This document shows positions 1-10,784 of a DNA stretch of 51,262 bases, in pieces. Made by a program: the position numbers and the translations under genes. The notes under the pieces were generated by a model that ran no database searches, had not been told where the DNA came from, and saw only the letters and a list, made by a program, of their open reading frames with translations. Each line of letters begins with the position of its first letter. Within the stretch, counting starts at the first letter, position 1. The stretch lies in the NCBI RefSeq assembly GCF_000003815.2, contig NC_049982.1, positions 15,777,704 through 15,828,965 of the forward strand, written 5' to 3'. This stretch comes from Branchiostoma floridae. Lineage: Eukaryota; Chordata; Leptocardii; Amphioxiformes; Branchiostomatidae.

Positions 1-864
1 CATTAGGGTCTTAGTTAGGAAAGTCCAATACATACAGTATAGTGTTATACCTGGTGATGGCAAATTTGTCACAGAGGAAATATGGTACAACCCTTTAGTT
101 TGATGTAAATTAAAATTTTGTCTTTCTTTCACCAGGTAAAACCCATCACCAATATCTAAGCAAGTAATACAAGGTCTATTGCAAGGTTTGCTCCTTCAGT
201 ACACTTTTAAAAAGTCCCATTGGGACAAAAGTACCACAAAATATATACTGTTTTCTGTATGTTCCCTCTATACTTGGGAAAATACAAATACTGATCAAAA
301 GTTTACAAAAGGAATACAACCATGGCTCCAAAACAATAGAAATTATTGTCACCAAAAAGATTCATTTGAGATTATCTTTCTATGGCACTCCAAGACAAAT
401 CATTAGCATAGCCCTCCACCCAATGCCACATCTAGACACTCTACTGCAACCTTGCATGAAGTTTTCAAATACTAGACCATCTAACAAGTCGTGCATTTTT
501 AAACGCAGTTTTTTAGAATCAAGTCCAAACTATTGTCTAATTTCTGTCGAAATTGGTCAATTCCTTCTACAATTAACATCTCATCTCTGTATACATGTAC
601 TTAACAGATAGAATGAAGACAAATGTGTAGTTACAATTCTAATGACCACCACAATTACATAATGCTACAGATGATAGAATTTAGCGGTTCGTTTTTTAAA
701 GAATCAATGGTGAAATAATTGTTTTCAATTCCTCAATTGTTTTCATGCAGAATGAATAGAGTTCAACCAGTTTTGCCTATATCTTCTTGCCATATGTTTC
801 TCATACTGTGCATACTTAAAGGGCTTCATACTGGCTACTATCAGTATATTTTTATGCTTATAAC
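1..864. other. Region downstream of gene A, no gene recognised
   Basis: This stretch lies beyond the 3' end of the minus-strand zinc-finger gene and probably contains its 3' UTR. It is AT-rich, and the short open frames have no recognisable composition or motif. I see no clear polyadenylation signal on the minus strand, so the transcript end cannot be placed. Confidence 0.4.
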
Positions 865-1115
865 NNNNNNNNNNNNNNNNNNNNNNNNNNNNNNNNNNNN
901 NNNNNNNNNNNNNNNNNNNNNNNNNNNNNNNNNNNNNNNNNNNNNNNNNNNNNNNNNNNNNNNNNNNNNNNNNNNNNNNNNNNNNNNNNNNNNNNNNNNN
1001 NNNNNNNNNNNNNNNNNNNNNNNNNNNNNNNNNNNNNNNNNNNNNNNNNNNNNNNNNNNNNNNNNNNNNNNNNNNNNNNNNNNNNNNNNNNNNNNNNNNN
1101 NNNNNNNNNNNNNNN
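865..1115. other. Assembly gap (251 N)
   Basis: A run of 251 N interrupts the last visible exon of gene A just after the CxxC half of a zinc finger. Its true length is unknown, so any reading frame drawn through it is meaningless. Confidence 0.99.
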
Positions 1116-2125
1116 GCTGCCCACAAAACTGACACCTGATGGTCTTCCCTGGCGGGAGACCTGGCACCTTTGCACAGATTGCCCCTTCAACCTCAGAAGT
1201 CTGACTGTACTGTAGCGCAGAGATCCACCCTGATAAATCTGGTCCAGCCTCTTTCTGGTCTGCAGTCAGATTTCCTACCGACGATAGCCTATCTTCACTA
1301 CTGCCTAACATGGATCCTGAACTACTAGCGTAATCACACTGTGATAAGTAGATGGGTTCCTCCTGACCTTCTGGTTTAATCTCTTGTAGACTTGGAACAG
1401 GATTGTCCGCTGACCCAATACTTGATGTCTCATATTGAACTAGATGTTCTCTGATGAGTTCTGCTTGTTTGTCTGGCGGGAACACAAAGGCCAGTTCCAG
1501 CTCGTTGGTGGTCTTGAGTAATGGGGGAAGATCGGAGTCATCGTCTGTGTCCAGAGCAGATCCATGACCACACGAGTTTGATTCCTGTCTGCAATGAAAA
1601 GTTGAGTCTGTGGCATTCAGGCCGACTCTTACTAGTTGGTCTCCTGTCACCTCAGCATCTTCTTCTCTGCCTCTCTCCGAGGAAGCACTGCACTCAGCAG
1701 TTTCCTCCAGGTCTTCCTGTAAGGAGGTTTTGCTACTCCACTCCTTCCCATCGCCACATTTCTGTGTTGCTGTCGCATCTACATTGTCCTGAACGCTGCA
1801 CTCTTCTGCTTTGTCAAGAGCATCCTCTGACTGACCATCGGTGATCCTATGTTTTTCCATCACTACATGATGCTGCCTGTTCTCAACCTCTTCACCTGGG
1901 CATACATGTAGACCACTACGAGGACATCCTATTGTTGGAAAGGTCTCTTCTTTTTGAGCAGGTTGGGACGATAAGGCATTTTTGGGATGCCAGGCACTGC
2001 TGATGATGTGGCGCTGGACGTGGGCAAACCAAGACTCCTGATCTAGGTGCATCTTGCCACAGAATCTGCACAGGAACCAAAACTCAACACTACCATCGGT
2101 GGTGTTCTGGACCTCCCTCACGCAG
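1116..2125 (-). CDS. Gene A, exon 2: C-terminal zinc-finger part of a large AT-hook/zinc-finger protein
   Basis: Seen: a minus-strand open frame whose acceptor (tttag at 2126-2130) joins in phase to the gt donor of the large exon at 2259-2260, rebuilding a serine codon across a 135-bp intron. The exon opens with a C2H2 finger at about 2005-2065 (CRFCG, then DQESWFAHVQRH). An acidic Ser/Glu-rich linker of roughly 280 residues follows, then CQFCG, the first half of another finger, which is cut off by the N gap at 865-1115. The finger closely resembles the last finger of gene B (DQESWLAHMKRH). Inferred: the stop codon and the His half of the last finger lie in the gap. The product would act in the nucleus. 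Confidence 0.85.
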
Positions 2126-2260
2126 CTAAAATACAGGAAGGCAGACAAACATGTCAGGGTACATTGAACTGTAAGAATCATCAGCCAAATCTCAGATACC
2201 TGAAAAGTTTGAGAAATATTTGCTGCTATGTTGTGAAAGCTGGAAAACTTGCAAACTCAC

Positions 2261-5200
2261 CTGATCCCAGCATGTTTCTGTGGTGAAACGATGGTGGTGG
2301 AGCTCACATCTTCCGTTGTGCACACAATCTCATCCTGTCCTTTCATCTTCTTCTGCTTGTACTTGCCACAGACAATGATGTTCTCAACTTCAATGTCATA
2401 TTTCGCCTCTTTGTTCCCCTCTGTGGGAGCAACGTGCCCTTGAAGATGCAGCTTCTGATGACGCTTCAGCCAACCAAGGCCCTTGCAGGAGAAGGAGCAC
2501 TTATTACACTTGTATCTGGAGTGCTGCATCTTGTTGTTGTGGGACTTCAGGATGTGCTTAAAGACAGTATGGTAGCAGCCTGCCCTGTAAGGGCAATACT
2601 TACACTTGTACGGCTTCATGTTGAAGTGTGCGTTTAGATGTGCCAAGAACTGATACTTCTTGGGCTTTTTAGTCCTAAACTTGCACTCTTCACAGCGTAG
2701 GTAGGTCCCTGTTTCATGCTGGATTTTGTGTACAAGGAGCCGATACCTGGATCTGAAGACCATGGTACATTTCACACAGACATGCTGCTCTCTCACCTCA
2801 GTTTGTTTGGTCACTGTAGCGTGTACGTCAATCTTTTCTGGACAGTTTTCCTGGTTAAGGTCAAAGTCATAAGCATAAAAGGCTTGCTTCTGCACGTCAC
2901 CAGAGTTTTTGACAAGATGGTTTTCTTCTCTTAGTGGTTCTGTTGCCACTTTGTGTAACTTCATGTGTCTTGTCAGGTGGGTTTTTGTCTTGCAAACAAA
3001 AGTGCAGAACTTGCACTGCATTTGCAGGTTGGGGCAAATGTCTTTATGATGCTTTATGTGCAGTTCAAGAGACAGTGGGACGTGTGTTTCGAAGGGACAA
3101 TGCGGACATTTTTCTTTAACATCATCATCTTCATCATCATCTGACACATCACTATTTCTGGCAGGAACTTTTCCATCTCCTGTTGAAACAGTTTTGTCAC
3201 TCTCAAGAACATTATTAGCCTGCTCAACTGTCCTGCTCACTGAAGATTCTACCGGAACTGCTTTGTCCTGCTTATGTAACTGCATGTGTTTCCGAAATCT
3301 ACGTTGGCGATTGCAGCCGTAGGAGCACAGCTGACATGTGAGGCGTCTGTGCTTGCACCTGGTATTATGGTGCTCTTTGTGGGTCATCAGATTGTGCTTA
3401 TATAAGGTCTTAAAGGGGCATTTGTTGCACGTCAAATAAGATTGACTGGATTTCTCTATGTCAATAGATGATTGGACGTCTTCCTCTTTGCTGCTTTGAG
3501 GGACCTGCCTCAATACACGGACAAGGTTTTTATCACATTTGGCCTTGTGACGTAGCACCTGGGATTTCTTCTTGTTCTTGTAGCTACAGTTGCTGCATTT
3601 GTACACCCTCCCAATTGTGTTTGGTGTCTCCTGTTCCATCTCCCCCAGTGAAGCAGAGCTTGCAGCCATGTGGCCCGTCTTCTCACGATGTTGCTCCATC
3701 TTTTTCTCTTCAATGGTGGCAAAATCACACTGACTACAGGACAGCAGGGCCATTGAATATCTGCACTTCAGGGGTGACTTGCCTTTCTTCTTTGGTGTCT
3801 CATTCTGAATGGGAGGTGACACTTCTTTCCTTCCTGCACTTTGCCTAAGACTTTCGAGTGTCAGAATACTTTTGGTGTCAGCTTCTTTTCTCCCACTCCT
3901 TTTTCTGTGGTTCCTTAGTCTGAGGCTCCTTGCAATCAACTCCCTGGCCTTTCTTTTCTTTCCAGACACATCATTCCATGTCTTGTTGTTAGCATAGTTA
4001 GTTGGGCTTAAGTGCCCCTCAAGTTGGTGATTGATACGAGTTAGGTTAACTGACAAGGTGTATTTCTTGGGCACTGCCTGCAATGGATCTGAAGTTACAG
4101 TCTTCTGCCCTTCACCTTTATCTGAAGTGGGTGAAACTTTGCCCATGATGCTGGGGGGTCTTCCCCTTCTTCTTTGGATCAGGAGACTAGTATCCCTCTG
4201 TCCTTCTCCATTATCTGAAATGGCTCCAACTTTGCTCACACCCTTGGGGGGTCTTCCCCTTCTTTTAACCAGGTGACCAGTCCTCTTTTGTCTCTCTCCT
4301 TCATCTGAAATGAATGCAACTTTGCCCGTGTCCTTAGGAGGTCTTCCCCTTCTTCTTTTGACCAGGTGAACAGTGGCATCTTTTCGCCGCTCTTCCTCAT
4401 GTGCCAGAATGGGCCTTTCTTTATTGTCTTTTTCACACATGCTGTCAGGTCCATTTTTTCCCTCAGAGGCAACATCTATGGATCTACGAGTGCCATGAGC
4501 TGGTGGTTCCAAACACTCTGATTCCTCGCTGCCTTGCTGCAAACTTTTAGTTGCCTGATTCATATCTACCCTGGGACAATCCTTTGTCTTGTCTGGTTGG
4601 CGTGGTCTCAACTTTCTTCTCTTTGCTGGTGGGTGACCACTTTGCAAGTCCTCTCCCCCCTCAACTTTCCTCTTTTTTGACAATGTTCCCAGCTGTTGGT
4701 TGATGTGAGGTATTTTGTTTTTGTTGGTACCAGGTACATGGGAATGTTCACTAGGACGTGGGTGCTTCCTTGGTCTTCCCCGACCTCGCTTAATCACTCT
4801 GGACCTGATTGGATAATCTTTAGCAGGCAATGCTGGTCTTTCTTTAGCCGGCAATCCTATCTTCCTTGGTCTACCTGGACCCCGTTTTGGGGGGATGTTT
4901 ATCGGCTGCAGCATTGGGCAAGACACTACTGTGACATCTTTTCCTGGAAATGTCTGTTTTTCAACTTTTCTTATTTTTCTTGGTCGACCTGGACCCCGCT
5001 TTTGGGGATTGTGAGTCATTTTATTCACACTTCCCGAGACCTGAATCTCATTTTGGCTTGTGACGTCCGGAGCTTCCCCTACAAATACAGAGGCATCTGG
5101 GGTTTGGCTTGTTATATCTGAACATGTATAGGGTAAGGCTTCTTCATACTCCCTGTCACCTTGGCTCAAGTCTGTTGGCAAACATGGTGAAATTTGTGGT

Positions 5201-7884
5201 AATTCTTCTAATTCATTTACATCTGGGTGAGGTGATGTTCCTTGAGATACAAAAGTTTCTTCAAATACAAGAGATGGTGATTCCCCTTTTATTGTATCCT
5301 GTGATTCTGTAACTCCCAAAGATGGCACTTCCTTCACCATTGTGTCCTCTTCACTGACATCCAGATGTGATTCTTCTGTTATCATAGTTTGTTCTTGGCT
5401 AGCGACGGAAACTGTTGGTGTTGGGTCCACTGATGCTGTTTCAACATCCTCATATTCGTCACCTGGTTCGTAATCTGGGACAGTTATGTTTGTATCTGTT
5501 GACAAAGTTTGAACAGACTGACCAACATCAGTTGATTGCATTTGCCCATCTTTCACAGAGTGATGTTGAATTGGGTCAGGCATGGTTTTCAGTGCACCCA
5601 AATCAACATTTGTCCCATGTGTGCTGTTGTCTTCTGTGAAGCTGTATACATCAGTTGCATCACTATCATTCTCATTCTCATTGTAAGTAGTAGGTCCCAC
5701 CATTGCTGAATCTATCTGTCTATCACATGTTAATGGCTCTTCCAAACTAGGATCTACAATGTTCATTTCCTGCTGGGAGAAAGCAGGCACATCTTTCTCT
5801 TCTTTTATTTCCTGATTATCTTCAACAGCCATTTCTGAACTCTTTGCTTCTACAAGAGTTTCTAGCCCTTGGTTTCCTGGAATGTCTTCATCTTCACTCG
5901 CTACCTGATTTGCTTCCATGACTTGGGCAGATGTTTTGGGGTCAGTTTCATTCCCAGTTGTTTCTTGCTGGTTGGTTACAGCTGTGCCATCTTCTTCAAG
6001 TGCTACCTGTTGTTGTTGCCTGTCATGTACAACTGATGTTGAGTGACTTCCTTTCCCTGTAGTTTCTTGCTCGTTGATTATAGAAGTGTTATCATCTTCA
6101 AGTGCTACCTGTTGTTGTTGCCTGTCATGTACAACTGATGTTGAGTGACTTCCTTTCCCTGTAGTTTCTTGCTCGTTGATTATAGAAGTGTTATCATCTT
6201 CAAGTGCTACCTGTTGTTGTTGCCTGTCATGTACAACTGATGTTGAGTGACTTCCTTTCCCTGTAGTTTCTTGCTCATTGATTATAGCAGTATCATCATC
6301 TTCAAATGTTACTTGCCTAACTTGTCCATCTGTTTCTGAGTATTGTTCTGTTCTAGTGATTTCTTCCTTTTGCACTGTCTGTTGATGTTGCTGTAAGTCT
6401 TTATCAGGCTTGACCTTCACGTAATCTTTTATCAGGTTTTGCTCTACGGCTTGAGGAACTGTTTCTGAGTGGTTTTCTGTATTACTGTTTTGTAAAGGCA
6501 CCTGTTCCTCTTCACTGTTTACCTTATCTTGTTCCGAGGCCTGGTCTTGGACAACTGTTTCTGAGTGTTTTTGATTTTTATTGTCCCTTTGTTGACTTAT
6601 TTCAGACAGGCCCTCCACTTCAGCCGTACTCCGATGTTGTCCTCTGACTTCTGGGTGGATTTCCTTGTTGTGTGCCTCCATTTCACTAGTCTGCTCCTGC
6701 TCTTCTTTGTAGAACACGTTCTGGCCCTTACAATTGTTTGGTTTGCTTTCAACCTCATCATCAAGTGTTATAGATTCTACTGTAGTATCAATATTATCTG
6801 ACACAGTGCTCTTCTGAAGTGGTGTCTGCTCTTTCAAATTATCTCCTTGGCAGTTGGTCACACTGGCTGCTGCAGAACTATGAGATCTGAGGTGTTTCTT
6901 TCTATTATTACTATTCTCAACCAAATCAACCACATGGACCATTGACAATGAATTGCTAGTTTTACTAGAGTTCTTTGGAACCACTTTTTTATTGCACCCT
7001 TGCCTGGTAGAATTCTCAACAACGTTTCCTGTCACATAGTAGGTTTTCTCCTTCTTCCTGCCTCCAGAAGCCATCTTCTCCTCTTCAGCCAGCTTTGCTT
7101 TCTTGGATTTGATGTAGTCATTTATACTAGCCTCTGTCAGATCTACTTGAATCCACTCTATGGCTGACCCATTTCCCCGCAGCTTGGCAATCTTGCAGGT
7201 TTGAAACTCCATCCCATCAGTCTTATTGACATTGGAGTTAACACCTTCCTTCCCAGGGCTTATGGAGACTGTTGGTATGTTGTATTTAGAGGGTCTGCCG
7301 ATGCCTGTATATGGAAATGAACCCTTGATATTTGTGTTTCTCTTCCTGGGTGTATCAGTGAGGTCAGTGGCAGAAGACAGATCGTTCTTCCTCTCCACAC
7401 CTGTCTTGAAAAGGGTATTGTCTGCTGCAGAGCCCAGCTCTACATCAGTTAAGGCAACCCTCATTGACAAGAGTTTTTTGGTACGTGCTTTCAAGTTCCC
7501 ATGGTTAGATACCTGAGATGTTCTATTGTTGGCAACATGATCCTGTTCATGACCATTCCTGTTACTGGTCCTTGATATTTCAGTCAGCTCAGAACTTTTG
7601 GCTCTTTCTGACTGGTCCAACCCATTTGCCACATCGGTCAGATTTTCACCCTTGGAACTAGATGTACCTCTCCTCACATCTTCTGCCATGCACTTGAGAA
7701 CCTCAGAGAAACACCCATGTTCCTTTGGCTGACTGCTCTCCAGGTTTCTAAGACGCAACGAGCACTTCCTCACCTTCCCAGTGGATTGTGGACTAGTTAG
7801 GGTCTTCTGGAGCTTACCTCCTTTCTTTTGTGAAGACAACTGGGAGCTTCTGGCTTTGCCACAAGTTCCAGGAGTGGGTGGCAT
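2261..7884 (-). CDS. Gene A, exon 1: large AT-hook and C2H2 zinc-finger nuclear protein
   Basis: A single exon of about 1,874 codons. I place the start at the ATG at 7882-7884 (first residues MPPTPGTCGK, A at -3), because an in-frame stop lies upstream at 7927-7929. Order of features: a basic Ser-rich N-terminus; a long acidic Gln/Glu/Thr-rich region with a 34-residue tandem repeat; six AT-hooks at about residues 960, 1000, 1030, 1175, 1210 and 1240 (cores GRPRK or GRPPK, first ones KRGPGRPRK); then ten C2H2-type fingers at about residues 1380-1815. Finger 2 is C2HC, and finger 8 has 14 rather than 12 residues between Cys and His. AT-hooks bind the minor groove of AT-rich DNA and C2H2 arrays bind DNA, so a chromatin or transcription role is inferred. 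The family resembles large vertebrate multi-finger regulators, but I cannot name an orthologue. The exon ends at a strong donor (AG, then gtgagt). Confidence 0.9.
6001..6306 (-). repeat. Three tandem 102-bp units inside gene A coding sequence
   Basis: Three consecutive units start at 6001, 6103 and 6205. The first two are identical base for base; the third differs at a few positions near its right end. Each encodes 34 residues (beginning DRQQQQVALE and ending STSVVH), so the frame is kept. Flanking diverged copies of the motif are visible on both sides (VTFEDDDTAI and VALEEDGTAV). This looks like a recent in-frame expansion of a coding minisatellite. Confidence 0.95.
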
Positions 7885-8060
7885 CTTTACTGAGTTCCTT
7901 TGATCAAAGGTCAGTTTGGTCAACAATTACATTACTTTCTAAGTTGTACACATTGTGTTCCTGACACAGTAGAGCAGCTTTTCTTTAATGCAACATGCAT
8001 TTCCAGTATGTATTCTTGCTTGGCATCTTGTAGAAGGATTGACATGGAGCCTGTAAACAC
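7885..8060 (-). other. Gene A 5' leader, with a small upstream open frame
   Basis: The minus strand has a good acceptor (gtttctcttgacag) ending at 8061, so the large coding exon probably begins at 8060 with untranslated leader. The leader contains an upstream ATG (first codons MSILLQDAKQ) opening a 37-codon frame that stops at 7932-7934, in a different frame from the main start. Its start context is weak (T at -3). Whether it is translated is unknown. Confidence 0.5.
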
Positions 8061-8338
8061 CTGTCAAGAGAAACAAAATTGTAAGTCACACATAAAAAAA
8101 TCTGTGCTACATGCCAACTTAAAAACAAAGTCTATTTCAATTCTTTGCTAAGAGCATACTAGGACTATCAGTATTACATGTATTTCTAACATCTTTATTC
8201 ACAACCACATGTTGATACAGCAGCTGCCATTTCTGCGACCGTCTATCACCTTCCTCAGGTCAACAATGACGGCAACTACTTCGCACTGAAGGCTAGATGT
8301 TGCTGCATATAATTTTGTAACAAATGTGGTCCCAAATG

Positions 8339-8447
8339 TACGAGGGGGCTTCAGAAAGTAATGCCATTGGTTTTATAACAGATTTTTTTTTTGCATTGAA
8401 TGAGTTGAAATTTGGCACATAGGTAAAGGCATATGTCGTCTTGATAA
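8339..8447. repeat. Remnant of a mariner-like terminal repeat
   Basis: After a TA dinucleotide the sequence reads CGAGGGGGCTTCAGAAAGT, which resembles mariner-type inverted-repeat ends. No transposase frame and no matching opposite end were found nearby, so this is at most a solo end or a truncated copy. Confidence 0.35.
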
Positions 8448-8602
8448 GTCAAACCTGTATTAGCGGCCAGTGCCGGCCACCTTTACATAGCCACCACCTG
8501 GCCATTGTGGTCACTTTTTGTCGGTCTCTTGGATTTTCCTCATTGACCCAAGCATTAAGAAATAGTCTATAGTGGCTACCTGCCCAACGTGGCCGTGGCA
8601 TA
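8448..8602. repeat. Dispersed repeat, copy 1
   Basis: This block (starts GTCAAACCTGTATT, contains ATTGACCCAAGCATTA) recurs in diverged form at 11357-11520, with the same order of GACCAC/GGCCAC blocks. It has no coding capacity and its class is unknown. Confidence 0.6.
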
Positions 8603-8636
8603 TTGCAACCATACTGCGGCTGTATGCAGGGCTTGA

Positions 8637-9321
8637 AATATTTTTTTCTGCATATCTGCACTGGTGCAGCTAAAATTGAAAATTACCTGCACCAGAAAAA
8701 TTTTACTTGCACCCCTCTGAATTAAGCAAGTATGGATCATATTGAAATTGTTGTGGAACCATTGCTATTTTATCTTTTATACTATATAGGTGGTAACACT
8801 AACAGTCAATGCAGCTAATAACAATCCTAATGCACCTACATCACAGGATATTTATGTACAAAACCCAGTATATGGACCAGGGGTTTAGCCAGCGTCCGTT
8901 TTTCCGTCAATTGACGGAAATTTGCTGCGTCTGACGGAAAAATTTTAAAACCAATCCGTCAACCTTGACGGACAAAAATCCTTGGTGGAAGCTACAGGCG
9001 GCTTGGGGACGCCGTCCACGGCCGTAAAAGCCACACACTGTTTGTTTTGCTATTGTTATGATTGTTGACAATGTGTGTCGGCGCCCTTTCTCATACGATA
9101 ATCTCATTAAAACCCGTTTTTCAAGGTCTCAGTTCAGTCCTTCTAATCAATTTTCGCGGTTTTCGCGACAATTGTAATTGGCTGACGGAAAAAAAATTCG
9201 AGCTGGCTAAAGCCCTGATATGGACCAGTGCAGGTCAGGTGCAGGTAGACACCAGAAATACCTGCACAGTTCCAATTTTACCCGCACTAACTTGCATATG
9301 CAGGTGGTATTTCGAGCCCAG
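8637..9321. mobile_element. Non-autonomous hAT-like element (outer), interrupted by a second hAT element
   Basis: The left end reads CAGGGCTTGAAATA. The right end, reverse complemented, reads CTGGGCTCGAAATA; both fit hAT-type CAGGG termini. Inner parts of the two arms also match (CTGCATAT and clusters of TGCAC). A GTATG lies directly outside each end, but an 8-bp duplication is not clear. No transposase frame is present. The element is split by the insertion at 8878-9217. Confidence 0.55.
8878..9217. mobile_element. Non-autonomous hAT element (340 bp) with 8-bp target duplication
   Basis: The ends are CAGGGGTTTAGCCAGC and GCTGGCTAAAGCCCTG, an inverted repeat of hAT type. The 8 bp ATATGGAC lies directly outside both ends (8870-8877 and 9218-9225), the target-site length diagnostic of hAT transposition. 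Inside are repeated TGACGGA blocks near both ends and no transposase. It is nested in the older element at 8637-9321. Confidence 0.9.
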
Positions 9322-10255
9322 GTATGTGACCCCGTGCTGGTTTAAAATCGTAGTTTATTAGGATTAGGAGTTCCCGACAGGGTCAAAACAACAGAGAAAG
9401 CTTTAGCCATTAAATGTACCACGCAACTTCACAAGGACCTATCCATGATTAATTGATTGTGACAAATTGCAAGCATGCTTAACCGAGTGAACACCATATC
9501 CAGCAGACCAGGATCCACAATACATGTACATCAAACAACAACCACCAAATGGGTTTCCAAAACTCATAACAACCAAAGCAAACTTTACCACATACACACC
9601 CTTGTCTGCCCCATATTCAGAATACAACTGAATGCCATTCACTGTACTCTGGTGGTGTAATTCAAGAGACAATAGGACACATACTCTGTGACATATTTAT
9701 GGTAGGTACATTGGGCAGTGATGGGTTTAATTTTTTAACGAATGTGACAATAATAAGACAGTCAGCTATTCAATCACATCTGTAATTTGCACCACAACAG
9801 TTGACAACCATATATTCTGAGCCAATGACATTGACAGTCCCAGACTGACAAATTGCATGATTTATATACGATAATGTACATTTCTAACTGAACTAAACAA
9901 TTACTGCAAGGAGAGGAAAGCCGGGGAGCTCTTGTAATCTGATACTGTCCCTTACAGTGGAAATTTCCCATTGCAGCCGACAATCATTACTGTTTTATCT
10001 GTCTGTGTCAAATAGCACGTAACCCATGTATCTGCTTGGCGATGAGTAAATTAGCACTGGACCCCAAATGCCTAATGACATCAATGACCTGTTCCACGAT
10101 AACAAGAACATAGTGATTTTTGAAATATCACAATGTCATCACTAATACAAACAGCTATGGTTTAAAAAACAAACAATATGCATCATTACGCAGCTACGAG
10201 CACACAGCACACAACATGCCAAACTATATACAAATGCAACAAAGGGAAGAACAAA
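9322..10255. other. Upstream intergenic DNA, nothing recognised
   Basis: No exon-like open frame, no splice-flanked coding segment and no clear repeat beyond short low-complexity tracts. Confidence 0.5.
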
Positions 10256-10784
10256 GAGCTCGAAATTCATTTTTAGGATTAGGTGCACTGGTGTGCCCAA
10301 CCTAGCAAATTGGGTGCACCACATGAAATAAAGTAGAATATCAGAATAACCTAATGGCAAACCTACTAAAGTAGTGATTTGAAATGAAATAAAATGAACA
10401 GAACTCTTCAGAAATCAGGAAAGCGATACTTGCTTTGACATTTTCACTCTGTTTCTGACATCCAGGAAATTTTGCCAATCCAGAGATCGTGATGATATGG
10501 TCACAGAAATCAGCGATGTTAAGAAAATGCACAAATCTAACATGTTCTCGTCCTAGCATGGGAAGTACCTGATTCTTAAACAAGTACTATGACAGACATT
10601 TTATTATCTTTCTAACACATGGATGTCAAGAATATAGTGTTTACTAGCATACTGACATCTTTACATACATACATGTAATCCTATGATTCTATGAAAACCC
10701 ACAGAAAAAAAATTGGGCGCACAGCTCCAATTTTGGATGTACCAGGTAACCTGGGTGCACAAACACCCAGTATTTCGAGCACTG
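10256..10784. mobile_element. Diverged hAT-like non-autonomous element
   Basis: The left end GAGCTCGAAAT and the right end, reverse complemented as CAGTGCTCGAAATAC, form short inverted termini like those of the element at 8637-9321. Both arms also carry GGGTGCAC and CCAATTTT-type blocks. I could not find a convincing 8-bp duplication. It has no coding capacity. Confidence 0.4.

Noticed and set aside
841-1190. Open frames running through the N gap
   Set aside because: They consist largely of unknown residues and have no meaning.
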